Origin: Microdon myrmicae
Lineage: Eukaryota; Arthropoda; Insecta; Diptera; Syrphidae
Direction: 5' to 3'
DNA: 64,000 bases
Assembly: GCA_963931805.1 (NCBI GenBank)
Contig: OZ007497.1
Location: 2,844,501-2,908,500 of the forward strand
Part shown: one piece after another, positions 10,943-22,482 of the stretch
Position numbering within the stretch: position 1 is the stretch's first letter
How the letters are laid out: each line of letters starts with the position of its first letter
Program-made: the position numbers and the translations under genes
The notes under the pieces: generated by a model
What the model was told of the DNA's origin: nothing
What the model saw: only the letters and a program-made list of their open reading frames with translations
Databases searched by the model: none

Positions 10943-13900
10943 ACTCTGGCCAAAATTCAACAAGGTGAGAATCGTCAAACCACCGTATTCATTGGAATTC
11001 TCAGTCATCAGGGTGGATAAGAATTTGCCTGAACATATTTTCCACGTCGGAAGATAAGGCATATCGATCCCTACGTCACCGCGTTAGTACATCTGGGAGA
11101 TCTAATGAAGCTTAAGGCATACATATGCAGGGAGTATTTAGCGGGGTGCTTTGATGTGTTTTAAATAAACAACTACACGTAATTTTGTTATGGAGCTTGA
11201 TTCACGTACTACTCCATGGTGGGGCAGATAGAAAGCCTGTTCCTTAGATAATGATGGTGAATGTGCACGACGCATGTGTCCCATGTCTTCATATCCCTTG
11301 ATAAATATCAGCGTCAAAGGAAGCACTTTGTAGAAATCGGTTTTGCAGTCGATGAAGAAATTTTAAAGCCTGAGATCTGGAATCTCAAATCTTGAGGGGT
11401 AGGAGTCTGACGACGTAACTTCAATCGGAATTTCGAAAGTGGGTTGTCTTGAAAGGCAACGGAAGTGTTGTTAGTGACGGATCAGAAATAGCCCACCCTA
11501 AGTAAGTTTGCTGTGCTATCGGCTCTTCTTTGGATCCTTTTCGAACACCACTGGATTATGTGGGCGTAGATGTTTACGTCGAGTATTAGGTCGATACATC
11601 TTGGTTGATAGTATTCGGGATTCGCAAGCTCCAGATCTTGTAGTTGCGAATCCCAATTTTAAATTGTGATGGTTGTGGATGGTAGATAATTAAATTCGTC
11701 GAAAAAAGTCAGGTCTGTAGAAAGAAAACTAAGGGAATTGTGAACGAATTTCTGGCCAAAAACTCAAAACATATCGTCGAACAATCACCGTATTCACCTG
11801 ATATGGCTCTGTCTGACGTTTTTCTCTTTCCAAAACTCCAATTTCTAGTATGAAGTCTTTGTTTTGATATTTGCATAAGTACGCAGAACGTTGACTTTTT
11901 TTCTATTCGTTTACTAGTCGTGATGTTTTGACATAGGATTCATTAAAGCCGCTTGATCCCTGTCGCGCAACCCTATGTGTGAAAATTAGCTGAACGCAAG
12001 TTAATTTAATAGCAGTAAGCATACATTCAGCTTTTATGAGCCAGTTCCGCTTCATAAATCCTAAACCTCGGATTACCTCGCTTTACGGCTAAGCCTTTTA
12101 TAACAAGACTGCACTGCTAAACATCATCCCGAACAATTGCACCCACTGTGCAATCGAAAGAAATCATCAGAGGATGTCCGCATCAAATTGTTGCTCTAAA
12201 TGCGCCTCAAACAGTCCGGAATAGATATCTTATTGTCTTAAGACCACATAACGACTCCATTTGCACATCAAACTGCTATAAAAAGGGGATCAGTGCCCGG
12301 CGCACACGTCATTATGTTTCATAGTGTTGGCATGCAAGCTCCTGCAAAAGGGATAATTATGCAACTTTTGTAATTTGCTATGGATATATGTCATGAACCT
12401 TACGTGCTGCTTACGTCTCTACTGTGTCACTGCCTATATCCGCTAGATGCCTCATTTGGGCCGGTCTATCCAAATGTGTTCCACTGAAACACAAACAGCT
12501 ACAATATAAATGATCAGCGAATCGTACGTGACAATTTGCTGCGCTCTACAGACTCTATCCGCGAGCGGGAACTTTCTATATTCACTATGAGAAGGTAATT
12601 AGCACTTGATATACACGGATACGGACACATCAAGGAACACAAACGTTTTCGCGAGTCGGTAGCAGGTGTAGTCGCGTCCGAGGAGTTCATACAATCACTT
12701 ACAATGAGTTATCTTTAGATAAGTACAGCATTTTTGCACTGCAGTCCACGGTAGCCCTGTGACGGAAGTATCGCTGGCTGTTATCGTGACTGGCTCTGAC
12801 GGATGATGGGATAGTTTATCTGCTATCGGGTGATCACTCATCATTTGTCACTGACTTATTTGCTACCAGGCGGGAGCGGGGAAGACAATGGAGCTTGGAA
12901 GAAGCGTTGTAATTAGCAACTAGAGTTATGGAGTGTTGCAAAATGCGAGTAGCAGTCGAACAATTGAAAAAGGTAGTTAATGAAGTTAATTTACCGTATG
13001 AGTGCAAAACGCTATTAAAAGTTCTTGTGGCTATTTGAGAAATTAAGAGCTCATTGCAATGTGATAGCGTACACTGGGTAGTACCGAGTTGTAAACGTGA
13101 AAGTTTCTTTTTAGAGACGTCATAATTTTGAGGTCATTTATTGTGCGTGTCCGCTATAAGAATTTTATCTCAACATTGGAGGCTAGATGACCATTGCCTG
13201 TTCTGAAGTTTCAAGGCGAAATCTAACAGATAAGATTTGTGCGGTTTGCAGGTTAAGGGGAGGAACTAGGGTTGCGTAGCTAAAAGAGTGAACGGCTTTT
13301 GGTATAGAGTTCTACCGTTATGTACGGATTTTCATAAAATTTTTACTTCTTCAGATTTTAACTGCTGACGGTGCCTTCGTCTCTGGGTTAGACTCACAAA
13401 TAAAGATGGGAACATTTTCGATGGTATGACTTTCGGATGACCAATATTCCCAGAAATAATTTAATGACACAAATTTATAAACTTTGCTCTCACTTTCGCA
13501 GTTAACTCATGCATGCTCCAAAACTATCAAGAAACTGCGGATGGTACTGTTCAGAGACAGGACTACCAATTTTACGGCAAAAATATAAAAAAAAACTGAA
13601 ATTTAAAGACGGCATAGTTTGAGCCGCTAAAACAATGTGCCTACGTTTGTGCACATTGGAAACAGCATTCACTGCGTGCCACACATTCCCGCGCACAACC
13701 TACTTAACATTTCAGCTTATTCCAGTCAAAACAGGCCTTGTGATTTCGCTATCATCTATGGGGGATATGTCATGTATCTTCTATCATCATGAAAATGGTC
13801 GGCATGAAGTAGATAGAAGCGTATTGTAGAAATCCATTTATGTTGGAAAAGAGAGTGTAGCATATAAGAACCAAGATGTATATAATATGCTATAGAAGCT

Positions 13901-15208
13901 ATTGGATCCACTAATGCCCCAGGTTCAGGTGGGCTGGTGTTGAATAGAGGTCTGCATAAATGTATTCAGTTGCTCTCTCTATTTGAATATAGTTTTTCAG
14001 TGTAGCCTATTCATTGCAGTTTCAAAAACTAGAGTACACCAAGAGTGAGTACTCTAATACAAAACTTGGATACTGCACAGTATCCAATCTCCTAATACCA
14101 AAACAAATTGTCTATTCGTTTCATCTACGTGTGTGTGAGTACTTGGATTGGTTTGGTGCGAGGAGATCAAATACATTGTTTGCTGTAAGAAATATACTGA
14201 GTACACCGAGTACATTGAGGGTAACGAGTGTTTTCATTATAAAAGTTCAGAAGTTCAGTTGCAGTTAAAAACACGTGAAAATAAAAAAGCAGTTCTGTAG
14301 ATTCTCAGAAGAAAATTGGAAGAAAACGAATTAAGTAGTGATCCCAAATCACTAGTCTTCCCATACCCTTAAAATTCATAACAATAATTCATAACATTTC
14401 CATGAACCGAATCCGCCTTCTGTGAATGGTTTAAAAAAGTTTTATCAACAATTCAAGCCGATTGTTGGAGACGGAGCAGCACACGATGGCAACACTGGAT
14501 GCGGCCAGCGCAGGCACTACTGAATGCAGCCATGACAACACAAATAGCAAAACAGCTGACATTCAATAATATTCAAATGAGCTGTCACTTCTTTGTAAAT
14601 TTTGATCCAAGATAGACCCCCAACTTAGTTCATAGTTGGAATATAAATTAATCAAGCAAATAAAGCAAGTTAGTCACTAATACTCAACGCGTTTCACTGA
14701 AGTGTCGACCAAGCCGTTCTGTTGGAGTTCATCCAAGGTATTCGGTCCACTTTCCACTAAATAAGCCATTGTTTTCAGGAATCAGTGTTTTTGACACCAG
14801 GAGCTTCTTGTTCAGCAGCGGGCAATATATCTCAACACTAGACGCAGTTATTGGTGGACGCTGCGTACGTGTTAGCATAACGTGCAAGACACTTTTACAA
14901 GTTCACGTTCGACGCTAACTCGAGCGCGAAACACCGATTAAAAAAAAATGGATTAATAAATAAATTAACACAGTTCTTTTTCTCTCAACATCGATCATCA
15001 TTCTTCCCTCTGGATAGAGGATACATGGCGGTAATTGCAACGGAAGACAGGAGGATCTCAAAAAAGACCCGTTCTATTAAGAACAAGGGGTGTCTCCTGT
15101 TCTTCACGGTAAGAACTGCTGCAACCAATGTTTGCTGTAAGGACCAGAGAGAGGAAAGAGACCCCTGTACTCCCTTATGAGTACTTGTTTTTCATGTGTA
15201 CCCGTTTA
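10943..15208. other. Unassigned DNA; possible solo LTR near 14463-14700
   Basis: No gene was recognised. The segment starting TGTTGGAGACGGAGCAG at 14463, with AATATAAATTAATC and AAATAAAGC further on, looks like an LTR (TG start, polyadenylation-like signal). However, no second copy, primer site or target duplication was found, so this is only a suggestion. The remaining interval shows only short frames without motifs. Confidence 0.35.
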
Positions 15209-16469
15209 TACATGGGTGGGCTGAAAAGTTTCCGACATAACAAATATACAAGATTTTTTTTTTTAATTTATTTTTATTTTTCTACTTCTCCCAGCGATGC
15301 TCCCATTTCTCTAGCCCGTCCAAATAGTACTCGGCATTTTTCTCTGCAAAATAACTGTTCACGAGGGTGATTGCATCGTCATGGCGAAAATCTCTGTTCT
15401 CCGAGCGCAATTTTTAGATTAGCGAGCAAAAAGAAGTCGCTTGGGGCTATATCTATCTGATGAGTACAGCGGATGGTCAAGCAGTTCAAACCGTACTTCG
15501 TGGATTTTCGCCATGTCAACCGCTGGGGTGTGAAACGGTGCGTTGTCTTGATGAAACAGGTTTTTCTTTTTCTACAAATGTGCCAGCTTTTCCGCAATTT
15601 CTGCCCACAGGTAGTCAAGTAATGATGCGTAGTATGCTCCTGTTTTGCGTTTTCCTTTTTGAAGATAATCGATTAAGATAACTCCATGACTATCCCATCA
15701 CTTTCCCAGCCGAATAAACAGTTTTTGCGCTTTTTGGAGCCGATTCTCTCTTTGCAGTCCACTGTTTTGACTGTATTTTTGTTTCGGGCGTATAATGGTG
15801 TATTCGAGCTTCATCGACAGTAATTTATCGGCGCCAAAAACGGATTTATTGCGCCTAAACTGCGTCAACAGGGCGTTGGAAATGATGACTCGAACACGTT
15901 TTTGGTCTAACGTGAACAACCGCGGCACGCAACGCACGGACAGCGTTCTCATGTCTAAATCTTGATTTGATATGTGATAAGCAGGTTCTTTTGTCATTTC
16001 CATAGCCTCTGTTATCTCTCTCACTTTAATTCGGCGGTCGTCTAGCACCATTTGTTGAACTTTAGCGATGTTATCGTCAGTTGTTGCAGTTTTTGGATGT
16101 CCCGGACGTTTATCGCCTCCCAAGCTCTCATGGGCCCGTCTAAATACAGTTGCCCAAAATTTCACGATGGTAAATGATGTAGCGGAGTCCTCATACACAG
16201 AGTTCAACTCATCTTTGATTTGCGTAGGCGTATTGCCTTTCAAAAACAAAAATTTAATGACAGCTCGATATCCAACTTTGTCCATTTTCACAAAAACACT
16301 CTCATCCATCGACTCACTGAAACGACTGTTAACTAAAAACTACGCCTCCAAAATGACTGAAATTTTGGTGAGTAACTGTCAAAAGATGCACAACTACATT
16401 CATTAGCTTTTATTGAGGAGTGCTGCTATCTTCACATTGAGGTCGGAAACTTTTCAGCCTACCCTGGTA
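15209..16469 (-). mobile_element. Mariner transposon with TIRs and TA duplication
   Basis: The element spans 15211-16467 (1,257 bp, close to the usual ~1.3 kb of mariner), flanked by TA at 15209-15210 and 16468-16469. The terminal inverted repeats share GGCTGAAAAGTTTCCGAC: left 15219-15236, and the reverse complement at the right end near 16444-16461. The outermost bases differ (CATGGGT at left against CCAGGGTA at right). It carries a minus-strand transposase pseudogene. Confidence 0.9.
15250..16309 (-). pseudogene. Mariner transposase, frameshifted
   Basis: The N-terminal frame (16309 down to 15698) holds the paired helix-turn-helix DNA-binding region: AVIKFLFLKGNTPTQI, VKFWATVFRR, the GHPKTATT linker, VQQMVLDDRRIKVREI and PRLFTLDQKRVR. 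Later pieces lie in other frames: FHQDNAPFHTP-like sequence near 15545-15575 and SSDIAPSDFF (15440-15470), which supply the second and third catalytic Asp positions of the DD34D triad. The first Asp region (normally DETW) reads SMKLEYT, so it is lost or out of frame. With at least two frameshifts it is dead. Role in life: cut-and-paste transposition through the TIRs in the nucleus. Confidence 0.85.
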
Positions 16470-17099
16470 AATATGCATTTATTATTAATAGAGTATGTTA
16501 CTCTATATGTTTTGTTCAGAACACCCGTATGGTTAACGGATATCGGGTGATATATTCGTGTTGGTTTGCAAGCTATGAGTAGACCCTAGTAGTGTCAGTC
16601 ACAGTGCAATCGCCGTGAGCAGCGCACATAAACGGACGGATGTAAAAACAGGGAAAATTCCATCCATTGGGTACGTGAAGGAGAAACAAAAAGGGTATCA
16701 CATTTAAGTGGGAATATGTGCGTGTCGAATGTTGTTATCCTACGTGTTTGAGTGTTACGCAGTGCAGGGAATATTAAGATGAATATATAGATACACATAC
16801 ATATCTATACATAAAGTGAAAACAAGTGGTCTATAATATGGAAGAAAATAAAATATATTACAGAGAGGTTACAAGGAGAAGGCATAATCGCAGACGAACT
16901 TCCAAGACAAGTGTCACTAATTCAAAGAATTGACGGTTATTGAAACAAAAACATACGCCAACGAGGCTGGTGAGGTCCTCAATAAACTCATTGTTGAAAT
17001 AGAGAAGAAAAAAAAAAACAAGTACTAGAGAAGCAAATGGAGGAACTTAATTAACTAAATTATAATTTAATGAATTAAATAGTGCGATGATTTAGGAGA
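16470..17099. other. Unassigned DNA
   Basis: No motif-bearing frame or structural signal was seen. An A-rich stretch near 17009-17022 precedes the LINE-like region. Confidence 0.4.
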
Positions 17100-17600
17100 T
17101 TATATCTGCTCTGGGTAAAGCGAAAAGCGACTACTGCACGTACATCTCTAAATCGGAGAAAACGGTCTTTATCCTACTAAACGGAGTTCATCCTTCCTTT
17201 GCTTCCGATGAACCGCTCGAGGAGCTAAAAAGCTTGGAAACCAATAACTTACAATTTTTCATTGTATCTTTAAGTCCTAATAATAAAAGTGATGGACTTA
17301 GGAATACTAAATATTTTAGTCACAAAAAAAAAGTTGGGAGAAAATAAAGAAGAAGTTCGGCCGGGTGTTGCAATGCAGGCGGTGTCAACGTTTTTGTCAT
17401 GTTGCGTCGATGCGTCAAATCCCTAAATAGCTATCGCTGGGGAATGTCCACTGGGTAAAGATCAACTCCCGGATGGAAATAAATGATCCTGTGTCACCCT
17501 GCCAACTTCAGAAGTTGCCCTAAATATCGACAACTAACCCCAAAGTTGGAGGTTGAAGAAGAGGAACGAATGAAAACTCATTCTTACAACAATCTCGGGG
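17100..17600 (+). pseudogene. LINE ORF1 (gag-like zinc-knuckle protein) remnant
   Basis: In scattered frames the plus strand reads SKSEKTVFILLNGVHPSF, then EELKSLETNNLQF, then CRRCQRFCHVASM (near 17370-17415) and NVHWVK further on. This is the layout of I/jockey-type ORF1 proteins, in which an RNA-binding segment is followed by CCHC zinc knuckles of the form CxxCQxFxH. Several frameshifts and stops break it. ORF1p binds its own RNA to form the retrotransposition particle. The downstream endonuclease piece at 17720-18020 is in the right order and strand to belong to the same element. Confidence 0.65.
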
Positions 17601-17719
17601 CACCTAGTATGTACTAGCTCAAATGGTAGGTGTTGTAAGGAGTTCACAAGTTCCAGGTTCTAGAAGCCTGCATAACAGATACTCCTCTGGAAAGTCAAAG
17701 ACATCAATATGTAATCTCT

Positions 17720-18020
17720 GTTTATGATCCTGAATCTCCTTAGTGTACACAGTTTATCAATGTACTTGATACTCTTTTCCGAAGTATCAAGTTACACTCG
17801 AAAAATAATTAAATCTTTCTGGTGGGGGATTTCAATGACAAGCACGTTTCTTGGGGTAACTTTATCTCGAATACAAGAGGAAATGCGTTGTTTGACAAAT
17901 GCCATCAAATATAAACTAAAATTGTTCGCTACAACTACACCGTCTTATCCAATAGGAAATTCCTTCCTCGATTTGCTTTTGGTGGATGAGCGAATACAAT
18001 TACTAGGTACGGATTGAACT
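17720..18020 (+). pseudogene. LINE ORF2 endonuclease fragment
   Basis: The plus strand has LVGDFNDKHVSWG (about 17820-17860), the central motif of the apurinic-like endonuclease of non-LTR retrotransposons (GDFNAKH..WG), then NTRGNALFD, and later NSFLDLLLVDERI, equivalent to the PS.LDL region. It requires frame changes, so it is inactive. The SDH motif expected near the end is missing or degraded before the copia LTR starts at 18128. Confidence 0.65.
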
Positions 18021-18127
18021 ACTCGCAATTGTCTTCGTACAATCGAGGACGATAGTGATTATTACGGAATAGGCGCCGTAATTCATGTTCCGAACGAACA
18101 TGTTCCATAATTAACAATATTAATTAT

Positions 18128-18398
18128 TGTTGTGGATCCGCCCTAAGCTGCGTGCTCTATGTGATTGTAGCACCGGACAGAGCGTTACGAGTAAAAGGCA
18201 AATGAATTCACGCCTTAATGCGCTCGCTCTACTTCTGACAGTTATACGAGACCGAGCGCGCCTTTTGCTGCATGCGTCTCTTTCATATTGCCGCGTCAGA
18301 CTAATACACATTTGTTAAAACCAAGTTCACGAGTGCTTCGTTGAATAAATAATATCTTTCGTACGAGGAGTCGCCCGTTCATTTCATATCCTGCTACA
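18128..18398 (+). repeat. Copia-type 5' LTR
   Basis: It begins TGTTGTGGATCC and ends TGCTACA, giving TG...CA termini. AATAAATAATATC (about 18344) supplies a polyadenylation-like signal. It is followed after two bases by a copia-type primer site. No matching 3' LTR exists in the window, so the element lost its right end. Confidence 0.75.
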
Positions 18399-18400
18399 AC

Positions 18401-18416
18401 TGGTTATGGGCCCAGA
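18401..18416 (+). other. Primer-binding site (initiator tRNA-Met half type)
   Basis: TGGTTATGGGCCCAGA follows the LTR directly. Drosophila copia is primed by an internal fragment of initiator tRNA-Met through the word GTTATGGGCCCAG, which is identical here. This confirms both the family and the LTR boundary. Confidence 0.85.
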
Positions 18417-18510
18417 CTTAAACATCGTCTGGACATTCCTAATTGAAAATCGAAAAGACGAGAAGACAACGTGGAAAATACACGCGGAAATATAACCTCA
18501 CTGCAAACAA

Positions 18511-19060
18511 AATGGACGGTCAAGCTACGAACATAATGCGTATACAAATGCTAACCAGAGAAAATTATGATACCTGGAGACTAAGAATGTGGGCACTCAT
18601 GACAAAAAACAAAACGTGGGCTCACGCAAGCGGTGAAAAACCGAAGGCAGCCGAAAATTTGCAAGCGTGGAAAGACGAGGACGAAAAGGCGAAAACCGAT
18701 TTGTATCCCGCTGTTGGCGACGCCGAACTCAGACAAATTAGATACTGCGAAACAGCCCGCGAAATTTGGTTTAAACTGGAAGCAATTTTCGAATCGAAAG
18801 GACCGGCGAAAAAGGCATCATTGTGGAAACGGCTAATGAATCATCGACTCAACGAAGGCGGAGAAGTACAACGGCACGTCGACGAATTCTCCTATATGGT
18901 CGACAAAATGTCCGAATTATCCGTACAAGTCAGCATTGAATTACAATCGATCATGCTTTTAGACAGTCTTCCAGAGAGCTACGAGAATTTCAGATGCGCC
19001 ATCGAGTCGAGAGACGAGCTCCGGGTAGACCTAGGAAGATTCTCACCGGACGACCCGCCC
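18511..19060 (+). pseudogene. Copia gag (UBN2 domain), C-terminally truncated
   Basis: The open frame starts upstream at 18443, but MDGQATN at 18511 is the likely start because it is where copia-family Gag similarity begins. Recognisable features are LTRENYDTWRLRMWALM (substrate-like N-terminus), WKDEDEKAKTDLYPAVGD, IRYCETAREIWFKLEAIF, VDEFSYMVDKMSEL and MLLDSLPESYENFRCAIESR. This is the UBN2/copia gag fold that builds the virus-like particle. The zinc knuckle, protease and integrase that should follow are absent. After about 19030 the sequence jumps to RT in another frame, so a deletion of roughly 2 kb joined gag to RT. Confidence 0.85.
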
Positions 19061-19067
19061 GCGAAAA

Positions 19068-20535
19068 TTGTATCGAATCATGCAAGAAGACGAAGATCCT
19101 CGCGGATCGAGCGGGGATAAGATCGACCGAACTCTCGACGACGAGGAGTCGTACATCTCGGACGGCCTGAAGGCAAATTTAGCCAATCTTCACTCGGAGG
19201 TCCCGTATCGGCAAGCATTGAACGGAACGGACAAAGAAAAATGGTTGGACGCCATCGTCGAAGAAGTCATATGCTTAATCAAGAACGATACATGGCTGAT
19301 CGTGAATCGACCCAAGAATCGCAACGTGGTCGGATGTCGAATGGTTCTCAGGAACAAGTACGATTCGGGCGGCAAGGTCGAGAGAAGAAAAGCACGACTT
19401 GTCGCGAGGGGGTTCGCACAGCGCCCCGGGATCGTTTTTCACGATACCTACGCTCCGGTCGCTCGCCTGGGATCCATGCGTGTGCTACTTGCACTGGTGG
19501 TCAAGCACGACCTTAATGTGCATCAGATGGACAACAAGACCGTCTACCTAAACGGTACGATCGAAGAGGAAAAATACATGGAATTACCCGATTTACTCGC
19601 AGGAAGTTTGAAGAAAATCGTCGCGACACAAGGGAAATTCGATATCGAGAGCCGCGCCAAGGAAATGCTGAAACAGCTTCAGGGTGGCGAAAAGGTTCGT
19701 CGTTTGTAAAGGGCTTTGTACGGCCTTAAACAGGCCGGTCGGCAATGACATACGAAACTGAATGGGAAACTCGAAGAATTAAACACGACACCAACGAGCG
19801 CGGATCCGTGCGTTTATCGCCTCAAACGAGGGGGAGAACCGCTGATAATACTGGTCTACGTTGACGACATTTTGATATTCTATCGAGACCAGAAGGATCT
19901 TGATTTCGTCCGAAAAGGTTTGTCGCAGGAATTCGAGGCGAGTGATCTGGGAACAGCTCGCTATTGTTTGGGGATCGAAATCGCAAGGAGCAGAAATCAG
20001 ATTACCATTTCACAACCAAATTACGTTCGGGAACTACTCTCTCGATTTCGGATGGAGGACTGTAACACCGTCGGTACTCCCGTAGAATCGGGTTCGAGGC
20101 ACGAAAACGACGTTGAAGAAAAAGGATCACCAGGAGGAAATCGGCCATATCGCGAGCTTGTCGGAGCTCTGAATTACTTAGCGATTGCCACAAGACCGGA
20201 CATTTCGCATATTGTCAGTTGTCTCAGTCAATTCAACACTTATCACGGCGAGGCACAATGGAAGGCGGCGAAACGCGTCCTGAGATATCTGACGGGGACC
20301 GCCGACTTCGGAATCACGTACACGAAGAGCATGAAAAAAGCTTGGAAGGGTTTGTTGACGCCGATTGGGCTGGGTGCCCGTAGATCGAAGGTCGTATATC
20401 GGATACGTCTTTAACCTGAGCGGTGCCGCCATCAGCTGGGAGCCGAGGAAACAGCGCACCGTCGCGCTTTCGTCCACTGAGGCGGAGTACATGGCATTAA
20501 CTGAAGCCGCGAGAGAAGCCCTATACATACAAATA
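19068..20535 (+). pseudogene. Copia reverse transcriptase and RNase H, frameshifted
   Basis: Domains in order: RT start (YRQALNGTDKEKWLDAI, WLIVNRP, CRMVLRNKYD, ARLVARGFAQ), the first active-site region HQMDNKTVYLNGTIEEEKYM, a frameshift, ALYGLKQAG (about 19708-19735) followed by an in-frame TGA, the catalytic ILVYVDDILIF (19849-19881), then YRELVGALNYLAIATRPDI, the segment VDADWAGCPVDRRS across another frameshift near 20350, and the RNase H signature VALSSTEAEYMALTEAAREA (to about 20520). The normally conserved MDVKTAFLNG has Asn for Val and Val-Tyr for Ala-Phe, signs of decay. Sequence breaks off after ALYIQ, before the end of RNase H and before any 3' LTR. Confidence 0.9.
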
Positions 20536-21129
20536 CCAAATTTGTTGTCTTCATATAAAAAGGACATTGGCTCTCTTAATTTAAACTCGGTGTGCGACTC
20601 ATTGTTCTGTTGTAAATTGACTCTATCGTGATTTTGAAGTCGATTATCAGCTGTCGTTTATTGACTCTCGTGTGATTGTTTTTCGTTTTCGACTATCTAA
20701 TAAAGAGTAATATAAAAATAAAATAATTAAAAAATAAAAAGAAGCTTTTGTGTTTTAAAATTCGCGGTGCGACTAGAATGAACGGTCAATACAAGTGGCA
20801 AATTAGAATATTATATGATGGGACATTTAGAACCTGTGACGATTTCAGCGGTGGATGCGCATGGACGATAATTATTATCTGGATCGCATGATTGTTCATT
20901 GTAACTATGGCATCTAGATGGCAAAGCCGAGAACAAGTGTTTTAATTAAAACAACTGTAGTAGCAACAACAATCAGAACTGTGAGTACGTTTCATTCTAC
21001 ATATTATAGTTATATATTGTTTATATATTATGTGTATGTAATTCTGCTAATTAAATTAATTAAATTAGTTTACATGAAACCCCAAGGATTGATGCACTCT
21101 ATATACCAAAGAGTATTCTACTCTTCAAG
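20536..21129. other. Unassigned; LTR-like A/T-rich segment
   Basis: The sequence contains TATAAAAAGG at 20555 and AATAAAGAG at 20699, a spacing seen in LTRs, but no partner repeat or termini could be fixed. It lies between the broken end of copia and the LINE RT fragment. Confidence 0.3.
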
Positions 21130-21880
21130 TTGGACGTACCTCATAGAGAGTTCAGCGATCAAAAAATTTGGGTAATAAAGAAAATTAAGTCACTAATCAA
21201 AAATCTTCAAAAACTGATCCGCGACAGTTATAGATCAGAAATTGATGAAGACTTGAACAACGAAATTCAAGCCATTAAAGCCAGCGGACCGAACATGTTC
21301 CCACAGATACATAAAGTATTTGGACGGAAAGATTGCATCCATTCATTTTAACAGCGACCTCGAACCTAGGGCTCTCCAAAATCATACTGCGATACGCAAT
21401 GAGCTTTACAATTAGCATCTCGAAAGTCGAAGTTTCACTACATTTAGTGACAACAAAAGAGCGGATTCTCCGCTTAAAAATCCAAACGCGAGTATGTTCG
21501 TGCACATTCATGAACTTACAAACATCCTTAGATCTATTAAGAACAGGAAAAAGATAGTATTCCAAGCATTGTCCTAAAGCACTTGACTCTTGAAGCACTG
21601 GAGAAATGCTCTGTTTTTTGTTCTTCAACAACGCTCTAAATAATGCATATTATCCAACCCCGCAAGGACAGGAGCAAAGGTTGATTCCTAACATTAGCCA
21701 GGTATTTGAGAAAATTATAAATAAAGCATTGATAAACTGGTCTAATGAAAATGGTATTATCGTAACACGACACGGTTCATGCCGTAATAAAACTTGTTTC
21801 CGACATACAGAGGAACAAGGCAAAGCGACAGTGCACAGGGGCCTGCTTGGGTTGACTTTGAAAGATGACTTTTTTTCAAC
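21130..21880 (+). pseudogene. I/jockey-like LINE ORF2 fragment (pre-RT linker and RT start)
   Basis: Frame pieces include IKKIKSLIKNLQKLIRDSY and GPNMFPQIHKVFGR (linker between endonuclease and RT), then, after frame changes, the short NRKKIVF block, LFFNNALNNAYYP and RLIPNISQVFEKIINKALIN (about 21680-21740). The last matches the LLPNISKVFEKII motif of RT finger block 2 in I/jockey-type LINEs. No FADD catalytic motif is reached. Strand and order agree with 17100-18020, so these may be two halves of one LINE separated by the copia insertion. Confidence 0.7.
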
Positions 21881-21984
21881 CTGTTATATTTCCGTTTTTT
21901 TCTTAGATTTTAAATTACAGACTAGACAAACAATGCTTAAATTCTAGCTTATTTATCTTATGTTATAACCTACTGTCCTACACA

Positions 21985-22420
21985 GACCTTCTAAGGTAAA
22001 CTTTACATGTCTATTATACAATTTGCTTTTCGACGACAGAATTTTGCTTGCTTTTTAATTATGTTTATTTTATTAACAAAGGAAAACTAAAAAAAACGTT
22101 GTGTCAATTTTGTTTTTTTTTTAACTTATTATTAACTTACAAATATTTTTTTGTTTTTTTTTTAATTGCATAAGAACCTTATTTAATATAACTTAAATCT
22201 TACTCTACCCTAATTCTAGAAAAGCTAAATCTGTGTAAGCTGGTTGATGTTGGAGTTAACGCTCTAAGCTAAACTTTATATGTCTATTGCACAATTCACC
22301 TTTCGACGACACAACTTTGTTTGTTTTTTTTTGTTTATTGCTTGTTTATTTTAATAATAAAGAAAAACTAAAAACAAAACGTTGTTTAGTGTTTTTTTAA
22401 CTTGAAATTAACTTATATCT
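21985..22420 (+). repeat. Tandem duplication, ~280-bp unit (unit 1 and left half of unit 2)
   Basis: Unit 1 starts near 21985 (CTTCTAAGGTAAACTTTACA) and unit 2 near 22260 (CTCTAAGCTAAACTTTATA). Both share TGTCTATT..CACAATT..CTTTTCGACGACA and the AACTAAAA..AACGTTGT block. Unit 1 ends AGCTGGTTGATGTTGGAGTTAACG. The right half of unit 2 is missing here and reappears at 28831-28932, so later insertions split unit 2. Confidence 0.85.
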
Positions 22421-22423
22421 ATA

Positions 22424-22480
<57 letters not shown>
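22421..22480. repeat. (AT)n microsatellite
   Basis: A nearly pure AT dinucleotide run precedes the SINE head. A second (AT)n run lies on the far side of the insertion at 28779-28826, so the SINE probably landed in this array. Confidence 0.9.
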
Positions 22481-22482
<2 letters not shown>

